A DNA stretch of 64,000 nucleotides from assembly GCF_030811655.1 (NCBI RefSeq), contig NZ_JAUSRE010000003.1, positions 239,328-303,327 of the forward strand, written 5' to 3'. This document shows, in pieces, positions 16,537 to 25,514 of the stretch. The notes under the pieces were generated by a model, which saw only the letters and a list, made by a program, of their open reading frames with translations, had not been told where the DNA came from and searched no databases. The DNA is from Pseudarthrobacter enclensis (GTDB lineage: Bacteria; Actinomycetota; Actinomycetes; Actinomycetales; Micrococcaceae). Positions within the stretch are counted from its first letter, which is position 1, and every line of letters starts with the position of its first letter. Position numbers and translations under genes: made by a program.

Positions 16537-17615
16537 TTGTCTCCGTCATTCTGGGTTTCGTGCTGCTGGGACTGGTACTGCTGCTGGCCCTGGTGTTGCC
16601 ATCGGTGACCAGTGACACCATTCCCTTCGGGGTCCGCGTCCCGGCACAATACGCTGCCAACCAGGTGGTTACCAGGCAAACGCGCATTTACCGGCGGCGG
16701 GTCCTGCTGTGCGGTGGTGTCATTGCGGCAGCCGGTGTGGGCAGCGTGGCGGTAACCGGGCAGCCATTGCTGCTGCCGTTGTCGGTGCTGGTGCTGGTTG
16801 GTACCTGGTACGGCTGCTTCTTCCTGGCCCGTCAGGAGATCCGGGCAGCGAAGCGTGCCGGTGGTTGGTTCGAGGGGCTGCACCAGGGCATCGCGGTGGA
16901 CACGGAGCTGCGAACCAGTCCTCCGCGGTTCCCCTGGCGCTGGGTGGCGCCGGCGGCGGTCATCACGGCTGCGACGGCGGTCGTCGGCGTCGTGATGTAC
17001 CCCTCCATGCCCCAAACCCTCGCAGTGCACTATGGCGCCAACGGTCTGCCCAACAGGCTGGAAGTGAAGTCAGTCGGCTCGGCTTTTTCGCTGGTCTTCC
17101 TGCAGCTCGGCCTCACAGCGCTGCTGGCAGGGATTGCGGCGGCGATCGTCCGCAGCAGACCTGATCTGGACCCGGCCCGCCCCGTGGGATCCTCGCGCTG
17201 GGGCCGGCACTACATGACGCTAAGTGCCAAGGCGCTGCTTGGACTGGTCGCCATGATCGATCTGGGCTTGATGGGGTCGTCGCTGTTGATGTGGACCGGG
17301 ACTGTTACCCGGTGGGCGCCGCTGGTGATCGTGGTCCCCGTCCTGGCCTCCGTGGCGGCAGCCGTCGCGGTCCTGGCCAGGAACAACAGGGACCGCGGCG
17401 GAAACGGGGAGGACACGGGGCTTACCCACCGCGATGATGACAGGTACTGGCGCGGCGGCGTGATCTATATCAACCGGGAAGACCCGGCACTGCTGGTCCC
17501 CCGCAGGTTCGGCATCGGGTGGACTTTGAACTTCGGTAACCCCCGGGCAGCGATGCTGCTGGCCGGAATAGTCGCGCTGATCGGCTTGGTGGTCACGCTC
17601 CGCTTTGAAGGATGA
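16533..17615 (+). CDS. DUF1648/SdpI-like membrane protein
   Basis: A 360-residue integral membrane protein with eight or so helices. A DUF1648-type segment lies near 145-195 (MPQTLAVHYGANGLPNRLEV), preceded and followed by helix pairs, and the C-terminal region (WRGGVIYINREDPALLVPRR) resembles the DUF5808 module. DUF1648 occurs in SdpI, the Bacillus immunity protein against the SdpC toxin. The gene is translationally coupled to a YtrA-type repressor, a pairing that suggests an inducible envelope-stress or immunity function. This is an inference from family and context. Confidence 0.85.
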   Translation: MIVSVILGFVLLGLVLLLALVLPSVTSDTIPFGVRVPAQYAANQVVTRQTRIYRRRVLLCGGVIAAAGVGSVAVTGQPLLLPLSVLVLVGTWYGCFFLARQEIRAAKRAGGWFEGLHQGIAVDTELRTSPPRFPWRWVAPAAVITAATAVVGVVMYPSMPQTLAVHYGANGLPNRLEVKSVGSAFSLVFLQLGLTALLAGIAAAIVRSRPDLDPARPVGSSRWGRHYMTLSAKALLGLVAMIDLGLMGSSLLMWTGTVTRWAPLVIVVPVLASVAAAVAVLARNNRDRGGNGEDTGLTHRDDDRYWRGGVIYINREDPALLVPRRFGIGWTLNFGNPRAAMLLAGIVALIGLVVTLRFEG

Positions 17616-17617
17616 GC

Positions 17618-17652
17618 ACGTACGACGGCGGCAGGCGTCCGCCGTCGTACGT
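17618..17652 (+). terminator. Terminator of the GntR-SdpI-like operon
   Basis: A perfect 14-base stem (17618-17631 with 17639-17652) with a 7-base loop lies directly after the stop codon. There is no obvious T-run. Confidence 0.65.
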
Positions 17653-17713
17653 CCGCCATCCGCGTGGCGGGCTACCCCCGGGCGATACCCAAACGAAGTT
17701 TCGAGGCGCAAAA

Positions 17714-17749
17714 AGGCCGGCGCTGCCCGCATATGGGGTGCGCCGGCCT
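17714..17749 (-). terminator. Terminator of the keto acid dehydrogenase operon
   Basis: A perfect 10-base stem (17714-17723 with 17740-17749). Read on the minus strand it is followed by TTTTT, the classic intrinsic terminator layout, about 40 bases after the E2 stop codon. Confidence 0.8.
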
Positions 17750-17791
17750 GGTTGCGCGTCGGGTACAGTTCTGCGCGTCGACAGGACGAGG

Positions 17792-19378
17792 CTAGATGTC
17801 TGCCAGGAGCGACATCGGGGCTTCGATGGCGTCGGCGACGAAGCGGAGGAAGCCGCCGGCCGTGCCGCCGTCGCAGACCCGGTGGTCGAACGTCAGGGTT
17901 AGCTCGGTGACCTTCCGGACAGCCAGTTCACCATTAACCACCCATGGTTTGTCGATGATCCGCCCCACACCGAGGATGCCCACCTCCGGGTGGTTGATGA
18001 TCGCCGCTGAGCCGTCGACGCCGAACACGCCGTAGTTGTTCAGCGTGAACGTGCCGCTGCCCAGCTCAGCAGGAGTCGCCTTGCCATCGCGGGCCACCTG
18101 GGTGAGCCGGCGGATCTCCGCATCCAGCTCCCTGGCGCTGAGCTTCTCGGCACTCCGCACGGACGGGACCACCAGGCCCCGGTCGGTCTGGGCGGCGAAG
18201 CCCAGATTGATCCCGTCGAACGACACGATCTCCTGAGTCCCGTCCTCCGCCGTCTCGATGCGGGTGTTCAGCTCCGGGTACTTCTTCAGGCCTGCCGTGA
18301 CGAACCGCGCAATGAACGCGAGCAGGCCGGGGACCTCCGCGCCGCCCGCCTTCAGCCCCTCGCGCAGCTCCATCAAAGCGGTGGCATCCACGTCCACCCA
18401 CACGGTGGCTTCCGGAATCTCGGAACGGCTGCGGACCATGTTGGTGGCCACAGCCTTCCGGACCCCGCGGACCGGAGTGCGGGCGGCAACGCCAAGGCCG
18501 GTGCGGGGGTCGGTGCCCTTGGTTTCGACCGGCTCAACAGGACCCGATAGCGCTTCAACAGGCTCGGCTTCAGGCTCGGCTTCAGGCGCGGCTTCCGGTG
18601 CTGCCGCCGGCGCCGCCGTCTTCATCGCCGCCTCCACGTCGCGGCGCATGATCAGTCCGCTGTCGCCGGAGCCGGAGATGTCGCCCAGGTCCACGCCGTG
18701 CTCCCGGGCCATGCGCCGGACCAGCGGCGAGATCACGGCACCGAGCTTGCCGGGTACGCGGGTGCGGAGCAGTGCGAGCTCATCCTCCTTGGACAGCTCG
18801 GCAGAAGCGGATTCAGTCCGCTCGTCCACAGCTACGGAAGACTTCCGTGCACGGGTACGCCGGGCCTGGCCATGGCCGCCCGGAGTTCCGTACCCGATCA
18901 ACACATTCCCGGATCCGGCCTTCTCCTCTTCGCGGTAGGTCTCCGCCTCAGTCGCCGCGGATGATGCCGCCCCGGGAGTGGCTTCTAAGGAACCGGACGA
19001 GGGACCCGATGCGAGCTTGCGAGCATTGGGAAGTCCGGGGCCGCTTCCTGAGCCGGCAGCATCGTCCGCAGGACGACTGCTGTCCGGCGAAGGGGCGGGG
19101 GCGGCATCATCCGCGGCACCCACGGGAGCGAAACCAAAGGGCGTCACCGAGATCAGCGGCTTCCCCACGTCGATGGTCTCCCCCGGCTTCCCGTGCAGCT
19201 CGGCCACGATGCCGGCGTAAGGGGACGGGACCTCGACGGCGGACTTGGCGGTCTCCACCTCTGCGATCGGCTGGTCGACGGAAATCTCGTCACCGACGGC
19301 GACGTGCCAGGACACCAGCTCGGCTTCGGTGAGGCCTTCGCCGAGGTCCGGCAGCAAAAACACACGTGGTTCGCTCAT
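17792..19378 (-). CDS. bkdC: Dihydrolipoamide acyltransferase, E2 of keto acid dehydrogenase
   Basis: A 528-residue E2 subunit. A single N-terminal lipoyl domain (about 1-80) carries the lipoylated Lys in [15 protein letters not shown] long Pro/Ala/Ser linker, a subunit-binding domain ([20 protein letters not shown]) and a C-terminal catalytic domain follow, ending with the active-site motif DHRVCDGG. It transfers the acyl group from E1 to CoA. The ATG at 19378 is two bases after the E1-beta stop. With E1-alpha and E1-beta upstream and Lrp alongside, a branched-chain keto acid substrate is likelier than pyruvate, but not proven. Confidence 0.92.
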   Translation of the reverse strand: MSEPRVFLLPDLGEGLTEAELVSWHVAVGDEISVDQPIAEVETAKSAVEVPSPYAGIVAELHGKPGETIDVGKPLISVTPFGFAPVGAADDAAPAPSPDSSRPADDAAGSGSGPGLPNARKLASGPSSGSLEATPGAASSAATEAETYREEEKAGSGNVLIGYGTPGGHGQARRTRARKSSVAVDERTESASAELSKEDELALLRTRVPGKLGAVISPLVRRMAREHGVDLGDISGSGDSGLIMRRDVEAAMKTAAPAAAPEAAPEAEPEAEPVEALSGPVEPVETKGTDPRTGLGVAARTPVRGVRKAVATNMVRSRSEIPEATVWVDVDATALMELREGLKAGGAEVPGLLAFIARFVTAGLKKYPELNTRIETAEDGTQEIVSFDGINLGFAAQTDRGLVVPSVRSAEKLSARELDAEIRRLTQVARDGKATPAELGSGTFTLNNYGVFGVDGSAAIINHPEVGILGVGRIIDKPWVVNGELAVRKVTELTLTFDHRVCDGGTAGGFLRFVADAIEAPMSLLADI

Positions 19379-19380
19379 GG

Positions 19381-20505
19381 TCAGTTCTCCCACTGAAGGT
19401 CGTCAACGGCGTCGAGGATGCGGTCCACGCCGGGCAGGTAGTACTTCTCGAGTTTGGGTGCGGGGTAGGGGACGTCGAACCCGGTCACGCGCCGGATGGG
19501 GGCGGCCAGGTAGTGGAAGCAGCGCTCCTGCACCCGGGCCACAATCTCGGAGGACACGGACGCGAAGCCGTGGGCCTCGGCGATCACCACGGCGCGGCCA
19601 GTCTTGCGCACCGATTCGCACACGGTGGCGTCATCGAACGGCACGATGGTCCGCACGTCGATTACTTCGAGCGAACGCCCCTCCAAAGCTGCCGCCTCGG
19701 CGGCGGCCAACGCGGTGGGGACGGACGGACCGTACGCAATCAGCGTCGCGTCCGTGCCCGGACGCGCGACGGCGGCACGGCCCTCAGTGCCGAGTCCCGC
19801 CGTCGTGCCTTCCGCACGGGAGTCCTCGTGGAGGCGCCGGAGCTCCGAAAGGTCCACGGAGTCCTTGGTCCAGTACATCTTTTTGGGCTCCATGAAGACC
19901 ACCGGATCGTCGGAGTCGATGGCCTCGCGGAGCATCCGGTAACCGTCTGCAACGGTGGCCGGGGTGTAGACCTTCAGGCCGGCGGTGTGGGCGTAGTAGG
20001 ACTCGGAGGAGTCGCAGTGGTGCTCCACTCCCCCGATGCCGCCGCCGTACGGGATGCGGATCACCAGGGGCAGCTTCACGGCGCCCTTGGTGCGGTTGTG
20101 CATCTTGGCCACGTGGCTGACGATCTGCTCGAATGCGGGGTACGCGAAGGCGTCGAACTGCATCTCGATGACGGGGCGCATGCCGTTGATGGCCATGCCC
20201 ACGGCCATGCCCACGATGCCGGATTCGGCCAGCGGGGTGTCAAAGCAGCGCTGCTCCCCGAACATGGCGGTGAGTCCGTCGGTGATGCGGAAGACGCCGC
20301 CCAGCATGCCCACGTCCTCGCCGAACACCAGGACGGAGGAATCGGCGGACATGGCGTCGGCGAGTGCGGTGTTCAGTGCCTTGGCCATGGTGACCGGTTG
20401 CGGTCCGGCTGCTTCGGCGGACGCGGCGGCTGAAGCTGCCGCGCGGGCGGTGGCGGCGGACACGTTGCCGTTGGCCTCGGACGATGTGGTGATGGTGGGG
20501 CTCAC
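19381..20505 (-). CDS. bkdB: Keto acid dehydrogenase E1 component, beta subunit
   Basis: A 374-residue protein beginning with a GTG that overlaps the E1-alpha stop codon (GTGA). The N-terminal 40 residues are Ala/Ser-rich, then the transketolase-like pyrimidine-binding fold begins (MAKALNTALADAMSADSSVL), with GEDVGMLGGVFRIT and the C-terminal transketolase domain (VIDVRTIVPFDDATV). It pairs with the alpha subunit to decarboxylate the 2-oxo acid with thiamine diphosphate. The extra N-terminal low-complexity segment is unusual, but the start is fixed by the overlap. Confidence 0.93.
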   Translation of the reverse strand: MSPTITTSSEANGNVSAATARAAASAAASAEAAGPQPVTMAKALNTALADAMSADSSVLVFGEDVGMLGGVFRITDGLTAMFGEQRCFDTPLAESGIVGMAVGMAINGMRPVIEMQFDAFAYPAFEQIVSHVAKMHNRTKGAVKLPLVIRIPYGGGIGGVEHHCDSSESYYAHTAGLKVYTPATVADGYRMLREAIDSDDPVVFMEPKKMYWTKDSVDLSELRRLHEDSRAEGTTAGLGTEGRAAVARPGTDATLIAYGPSVPTALAAAEAAALEGRSLEVIDVRTIVPFDDATVCESVRKTGRAVVIAEAHGFASVSSEIVARVQERCFHYLAAPIRRVTGFDVPYPAPKLEKYYLPGVDRILDAVDDLQWEN

Positions 20506-21728
20506 TTGCCGGCCTCCTTCGAATCGGTTGCTGCGGCGTCGCGGGCCAGCTCGTCGGCGAGCATGGCCGACTGTTCCTTCAGCTGGGGCGTCCGCGCAGC
20601 GAAGACGTGGCGGAAGAGTTCCTGCGGGTCCACGGGCACGTCCTCGCCCAGGCCCTCGCGCAGCTGCGCGGCAACCGCCTCGGCGTGGTCGCGGATCCGG
20701 GCCTCGCCGTCGTCGTCCAAAAGCCCCCTCCCCGTGAGGTAGGTGCGCATCCGGTTGACGGGGTCCTTGGCCCGCCACTCCGCAACCTCGGCGCTTTCCC
20801 GGTAGCGGGTGTCGTCGTCGGCGTTGGTGTGGGCCTGCATGCGGTAGGTGTTGGCCTCCACGAGCAGCGGTCCGGAGCCTTCGCGGGCCAGCTTCACGGC
20901 GCGGTCCAGGACGGCGAGGAGTGCCACGACGTCGTTGCCGTCCACGCGTTCGCCCGCCATGCCGTAGCCCACGGCCTTGTGCGCGAGCGACGGCGCCACG
21001 GACTGGTGCGCCAACGGCACCGAGATGGCGTACTTGTTGTTCTGCACGAAGAAGATCACCGGCAGGTGGAAGACGGCGGCGAAGTTGAGCGCCTCGTGGA
21101 AGTCACCTTCGCTGGTGGCGCCGTCACCGCACATGGCCAGCACCACGGTGTCCTCGCCGCGCAACTTGGCGGCGTGGGCGACGCCGACGGCGTGCAGCAG
21201 CTGGGTGGTCAGCGGCGTGCACTGGATGCCCACCTTGTATTTGAGGGGGTCGTAGCCGCCGTGCCAGTCGCCGCGGAAGATGGTCATTACCTGGACGGGG
21301 TCAACGCCGCGCGTCATCACTGCGACGGCGTCGCGGTAGGTGGGGAACATCCAGTCACCCTCGGAGAGGCAGAGGGCCGCGGCCACCTGGCAGGCTTCCT
21401 GGCCGTGGCTGGACGGGTACACGGCCATGCGGCCCTGCCGGACCAGGGCGGAGTTCTGGTCGTTGACGCGGCGGCCGACGACGAGCTGCTCGTACGCTGC
21501 CAGCAGTTCCTTGTCGCCGGGTACGGGGTATTCGTGGCCCGGCTGGGTGCCCTGCTCACCTTCGGGGATGAGCCGGCCGTCCGGGTCCACCATCTGGATC
21601 TGGTGCCGGGCGGGGAGCATGTAGTCCTCCACCGTGATGCCGAACTTCTTCACAGCTTCCGTGAGCGCGTTTCCTGGCGCTGCGCTGCTGGTGGTGTCCG
21701 GCGCGGTGTGGTCTGCGGAGATCGTCAT
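20502..21728 (-). CDS. bkdA: Keto acid dehydrogenase E1 component, alpha subunit
   Basis: A 408-residue thiamine-diphosphate enzyme. The cofactor motif GDGATSEGDFHEALNFAAVF and NNKYAISVP is intact, and QTPGHEYPV-like N-terminal and YRMQAHTNADDDTRYR segments match branched-chain or pyruvate E1-alpha. It catalyses the first, decarboxylating step of the complex. It is the first gene of a compact three-gene operon with 4-base or smaller junctions. The dihydrolipoamide dehydrogenase (E3) is not in the window. The divergent Lrp regulator supports a role in Val/Leu/Ile breakdown. Confidence 0.93.
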   Translation of the reverse strand: MTISADHTAPDTTSSAAPGNALTEAVKKFGITVEDYMLPARHQIQMVDPDGRLIPEGEQGTQPGHEYPVPGDKELLAAYEQLVVGRRVNDQNSALVRQGRMAVYPSSHGQEACQVAAALCLSEGDWMFPTYRDAVAVMTRGVDPVQVMTIFRGDWHGGYDPLKYKVGIQCTPLTTQLLHAVGVAHAAKLRGEDTVVLAMCGDGATSEGDFHEALNFAAVFHLPVIFFVQNNKYAISVPLAHQSVAPSLAHKAVGYGMAGERVDGNDVVALLAVLDRAVKLAREGSGPLLVEANTYRMQAHTNADDDTRYRESAEVAEWRAKDPVNRMRTYLTGRGLLDDDGEARIRDHAEAVAAQLREGLGEDVPVDPQELFRHVFAARTPQLKEQSAMLADELARDAAATDSKEAGK

Positions 21729-21879
21729 TGGTCCGTCCTTCGGTAGCCACTATTCCCTCCCAGTATTGTCCTGACGAAGGTTTCGTATCCAGTACCTGGG
21801 TGAATCATGGAGAAGCTGCTCTGAAGTCCCTAATATGGAAGACGATTTGTAACTATGACGTGGATTACCGACGGGAGTC

Positions 21880-22350
21880 GTGGACAAAATGCCGGGCAAG
21901 GATGCTGCTGCCGAGGTTCCGCTGGATGAGATTGACCGCCGCATTATTTCGGAGCTGACCCGGGACGGCCGGATGTCCGTGACGCAGGTGGCCGAGAACG
22001 TGCACATCTCGCGTGCGCACGCCTACTCCCGGATTTCCCGGCTGACTTCTGATGGGGTGCTGACCCGGTTTACCGCGCTGGTGGATCCCATCAAGGCAGG
22101 GCTGAAGTCCTCCGCGTACGTGACGCTGAAACTGAAGCAGGATTCCTGGCGTGAACTGCGGGACCAGCTGGGAGCCATTCCCGAGGTGCACCACATCGCC
22201 TTGGTGGGCGGGGACTTCGACGTCATCCTGCTGGTCCGCGCCGTGGACAACATCGACCTGCGCCGGGTCATCTTCGACCAGCTGCAGACCATGCCGGGCG
22301 TGCTGGATACGCAGACGTTCCTGGTATTCGAGGACGTGGATACGCGGTAG
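21880..22350 (+). CDS. Lrp/AsnC-family regulator, likely controlling the bkd operon
   Basis: A 156-residue protein. The helix-turn-helix is at about 20-65 (RMSVTQVAENVHISRAHAYS) and the RAM ligand-binding domain at about 75-150 (GLKSSAYVTLKLK, VHHIALVGGDFDVILLVRA). Lrp proteins sense amino acids. Divergent placement 151 bases from a keto acid dehydrogenase operon is the classical BkdR arrangement, in which branched-chain amino acids induce the operon. A GTG at 21880 or an ATG at 21889 may start it. Confidence 0.9.
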   Translation: MDKMPGKDAAAEVPLDEIDRRIISELTRDGRMSVTQVAENVHISRAHAYSRISRLTSDGVLTRFTALVDPIKAGLKSSAYVTLKLKQDSWRELRDQLGAIPEVHHIALVGGDFDVILLVRAVDNIDLRRVIFDQLQTMPGVLDTQTFLVFEDVDTR

Positions 22351-22378
22351 GAGGCGGCTCCGCCGCTGGCCGGCCCCC

Positions 22379-23875
22379 TTACTTCCTGAGGCGTGCCGAG
22401 GCCGGCACGGAGGGCCGTCCGAGTAATGACAGGGCTGCCGCCACGGCAGCAAGGACCGCCAGGAGTGCGGCGGCCATCTGGAAACCGAGACCGGACCCGC
22501 CTGGCATGCCTGAACTGTCTGCAAGGGCAGGGGCGAGCGAATATGCTGCTGCCCCCAATGCCACGCCGAGAGAGGTTCCCACTCCCCGGGTCATGTTCAT
22601 CACGCCGCTGACCATGCCCGCCTGGTGATCGTGTCCGGCAGCTGCCACCGCAGCGTTGTTTGCCGGCGTGAAAAGGCCCAGTCCCAGGCCCAGGGCAGCC
22701 AAGCCGGCCGCAGTAATCCACAGACTCGGAGAAGGCCAAACCAGGATGGCCAGGGCGGCCGCGGCCAGCCCCATACCGGCCGAGGTGGGCAGCCGGGCTC
22801 CGGACCGGTCCGCGACAAAACCCGCAGCAGGAGCCACGAGTCCAAGTGCCACTGGAAGCACCGTCAGCAGCAAACCTGCTTGGGCGGGTGGCAGGGAATA
22901 CTCGGACTCCAGGTGCAGGGGCGTGACGAACAGAACCCCGAAGAGCACGAGATAACTCAGCAGGCCGGTCGCGATGCCCCGGCTGAAGGTCCCGGTGCGG
23001 AACAGTGAGAGATCCACCAAGGGATGCCGCGCCCGGCGTTCGAGCAGGACAAACACGACGAACAGAACAGCTGATGATGCCAGCAGGCCCAGAACAGGAG
23101 GGTTACCGAAACCGGACCTGGATGCCTCGGACAATGCCAGAAGGAGGGCACCAACAGCCGGCATCAGGGCCACCAGCCCTGGCCAGTCCAGCCTCACGAG
23201 GGGAGCCTTGACCCGGGTTCGAGGCAGCAGCAAACAGCCCAGCACCACCCCGATGACGCCTGCGGGAATGTTGACGAAGAAGACCCACCGCCAGCCGCCC
23301 AGGCCAATGAGTACGCCGCCCACGGAAGGGCCCATGGCCAGGCCAACCGCCTGCGCGGCCCCTTGAAGCCCGATGGCCTTGCCGAGCTTCCCGGCGGGCA
23401 TGCTGGTCCGGATCAGCGCGACGCTGTTCGCCTGGAGCATGCTCGCCCCTACCGCCTGAACCCCCCTGGCCACCAGGAGCCAGGTTATGTCCGGCGCCAG
23501 CGCGCAGCCCAGGGAAGCGAGGGTAAACAAAGCGAAGCCGTAGGTGTAGAGCAGTTTCCGCCCCACCATGTCTGCCAGGCGGCCGACGGCCGAGATGCTG
23601 CCCACCAGCACCAGCAGGTAGATCAGGGCAACCCATTCCACCTGCGCGAGCGAAGCGTTCATTTCGGTTCTGATGCTTGGGACCGCCAATGTCACGATGC
23701 TGGCGTCCAACTGGCCCATGAAAGCACCAATGCACACGGTGGCAACCACCAGCCAGGCAGCCCCCGGCCGCCTTCGGACCCAGTCCGGCCGGGCCGGTTC
23801 CCGCAACAGTTTCCCCCAGCCGACGGCTGAATCGGGGGCTAAGGGGACTCCCTGGCGGGCATCTTGTTCTGTCAC
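22379..23875 (-). CDS. MFS drug transporter, DHA2 (14-helix) type
   Basis: A 498-residue protein with about 14 hydrophobic segments. It carries CIGAFMGQLDASIVTLAVPS, the conserved D-x-T/S-I-V-type motif in helix 1 of EmrB/QacA exporters, followed by GRLADMVGRKLLYTYGF (motif A) and GPSVGGVLIGLGGWRWVFFV (motif C), the antiporter signature. It should expel a hydrophobic drug or metabolite by proton antiport. The GTG start lies inside a perfect 15-base palindrome, so the divergent MarR protein very likely represses it. Confidence 0.92.
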   Translation of the reverse strand: MTEQDARQGVPLAPDSAVGWGKLLREPARPDWVRRRPGAAWLVVATVCIGAFMGQLDASIVTLAVPSIRTEMNASLAQVEWVALIYLLVLVGSISAVGRLADMVGRKLLYTYGFALFTLASLGCALAPDITWLLVARGVQAVGASMLQANSVALIRTSMPAGKLGKAIGLQGAAQAVGLAMGPSVGGVLIGLGGWRWVFFVNIPAGVIGVVLGCLLLPRTRVKAPLVRLDWPGLVALMPAVGALLLALSEASRSGFGNPPVLGLLASSAVLFVVFVLLERRARHPLVDLSLFRTGTFSRGIATGLLSYLVLFGVLFVTPLHLESEYSLPPAQAGLLLTVLPVALGLVAPAAGFVADRSGARLPTSAGMGLAAAALAILVWPSPSLWITAAGLAALGLGLGLFTPANNAAVAAAGHDHQAGMVSGVMNMTRGVGTSLGVALGAAAYSLAPALADSSGMPGGSGLGFQMAAALLAVLAAVAAALSLLGRPSVPASARLRK

Positions 23876-23880
23876 AGAAC
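23866..23880. promoter_or_regulatory. Perfect palindrome GTTCTGTCACAGAAC, candidate MarR operator
   Basis: Two 7-base arms around one base, overlapping the GTG start of the MFS exporter in the 41-base spacer between divergent exporter and MarR genes. A MarR dimer bound here would block exporter translation start and transcription, and could also autoregulate. Confidence 0.65.
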
Positions 23881-23916
23881 TATTCTACGTGGGAACTAAA
23901 AGGATAAGCTCACGGT

Positions 23917-24453
23917 ATGAACACGATGCGTGTCCCCTCTTCCCCCGCTGCGGCACCTGCGCATGACCCTTCCGGCGCGGATGCATGGTCGCTGACGGGA
24001 GTGATAACGCGCCTTCGCCGGGTCCTGCGCTCGAGCGTCCGGCAGGATTTCCCATGGGAGTCTTTGCCCATGGCACAGGTGGAGGTCCTTCAGCGGCTGG
24101 CCGATGAGCCGGGCATCGGAGTCCGCGACCTGGCGGAGCGTCAAAGGCTGGCCACCAACACCGTGAGCAGCCTCATCCAACAAATGGTGACTTCAGGGCT
24201 GGTCACCCGTACCCCCAGGCCCGGAGACCGCCGGGCCGTGACCCTCAAACTCACCAGCGCCGGAGCGGAAGTCCTCTCGGGGTGGCAGGCAGCGAACCAC
24301 CGAAGGCTGGGCCAGGCACTGCGGCAACTCACTCCAGCAGAACAGCAGGCGATAGAAGACGCCATCCCTGCCCTTGCAGCCCTCGCCGCACTGCTGGAAT
24401 TGGAGGACGAACTCCAAGGCCAGAACCACAGCCAGCAAAACCAGACACCATGA
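23917..24453 (+). CDS. MarR-family regulator of the divergent exporter
   Basis: A 178-residue winged helix protein. The helix-turn-helix is GVRDLAERQRLATNTVSSLI, and the wing carries TRTPRPGDRRAVTLKLTSAG, with the DRR signature. A C-terminal dimerisation helix follows (RRLGQALRQLTPAEQQAIED). It is transcribed away from a DHA2 exporter, with only 41 bases between start codons. This is the standard geometry for a drug-responsive repressor-exporter pair. Confidence 0.9.
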   Translation: MNTMRVPSSPAAAPAHDPSGADAWSLTGVITRLRRVLRSSVRQDFPWESLPMAQVEVLQRLADEPGIGVRDLAERQRLATNTVSSLIQQMVTSGLVTRTPRPGDRRAVTLKLTSAGAEVLSGWQAANHRRLGQALRQLTPAEQQAIEDAIPALAALAALLELEDELQGQNHSQQNQTP

Positions 24454-24562
24454 TGTACGGTACTGCGTCGCCGGCGCCCCAGTATCGGCCCGGCCTCCTC
24501 GTCGTACGGGACGAACCGGCCCCGAAAAGAGCGACCGCAGCAGACCTCCAGAACAGGACCCC

Positions 24563-25456
24563 ATGACCGACAACGGCCCATTCATCCCCTCCCCGACGGT
24601 TAGCGCTTTTCACATCGGCCCGCTGACCATCCATTTCTATGCGCTCTGCATCATGGCCGGCATCATCTTTGCTGTCTGGCTGACGTCCCGGCGCTGGCAC
24701 GCGAGGGGCGGCCAGGCCGAACAGGTCCTGGACATCTGTGTGTGGGCGGTCCCGGCCGGGATCATCGGGGGGCGCGCCTACCACGTCATCACCGACCCCG
24801 AGCTGTACTTCCAGCCAGGCAGGAATCCGTGGAACGCCTTTGCAATCTGGGACGGTGGACTGGGGATTTGGGGTGCCGTGGCGTTGGGTATCGTCGGCGC
24901 CTGGGTTGGCTGTCGCCGGAAGCACGTCTCTTTGGTGGCGTTCATGGACGCCGCGGCGCCGGGCCTGGTCTTCGCCCAGGCCCTGGGCCGGTGGGGAAAC
25001 TGGTTCAACAACGAACTGTACGGGGATCCCACCACCCTTCCCTGGAAGCTTCAGATCCATCAGATGGATCCCGCTTCCGGTTCCGCCGTTCTGGGCCCCT
25101 CGGGAGCTCCCGTGGTCATCGGCTATTTTCAGCCAACGTTCCTTTACGAATCGATCTGGTGCGTAGCGGTCGGAGCCGTCCTGCTGTATCTGGACCGGCG
25201 CTTCGTTCTGGGTGCGGGCAGCGTGTTCGCACTCTACGTTGCCGGCTACACGGCGGGACGCTTTGCCTTTGAATTGATGAGGTCCGACTACGCCAACCTG
25301 ATTCTGGGCCTGCGGGTAAACACCTGGGTGGCAGGACTGATATTCCTGGCCGGCGCTGCCGCCTTTGCCCTGTTGTTCCGGCGCAGACGATCGACGGCCG
25401 TGGATCCAGGGCCCATTCCGGCGTCAGGAAAAGTTTCCCAGAACGAACTTTCCTAG
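24563..25456 (+). CDS. lgt: Prolipoprotein diacylglyceryl transferase
   Basis: A 297-residue membrane enzyme with about seven helices. The diagnostic Lgt signature is present as GRWGNWFNNELYG, and the N-terminal TIHFYALCIMAGI carries the conserved histidine-tyrosine region. Lgt moves a diacylglyceryl group from phosphatidylglycerol to the lipobox cysteine of prelipoproteins, the first step in lipoprotein maturation. The ATG at 24563 is used; the frame extends upstream, but the family N-terminus starts here. It lies about 110 bases after the MarR gene. Lipoproteins encoded later in this window would be substrates. Confidence 0.93.
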   Translation: MTDNGPFIPSPTVSAFHIGPLTIHFYALCIMAGIIFAVWLTSRRWHARGGQAEQVLDICVWAVPAGIIGGRAYHVITDPELYFQPGRNPWNAFAIWDGGLGIWGAVALGIVGAWVGCRRKHVSLVAFMDAAAPGLVFAQALGRWGNWFNNELYGDPTTLPWKLQIHQMDPASGSAVLGPSGAPVVIGYFQPTFLYESIWCVAVGAVLLYLDRRFVLGAGSVFALYVAGYTAGRFAFELMRSDYANLILGLRVNTWVAGLIFLAGAAAFALLFRRRRSTAVDPGPIPASGKVSQNELS

Positions 25457-25514
25457 ACTTTCAGCGGTCCCCGGGATACCGACGTGATCCCGCAGGCTTG
25501 GGTAAGGTCTGATC

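Noticed and set aside
19366..20433. A 355-codon plus-strand frame antisense to the E1-beta gene
   Set aside because: Shadow of the highly conserved dehydrogenase gene; no start signal and no recognisable motif.
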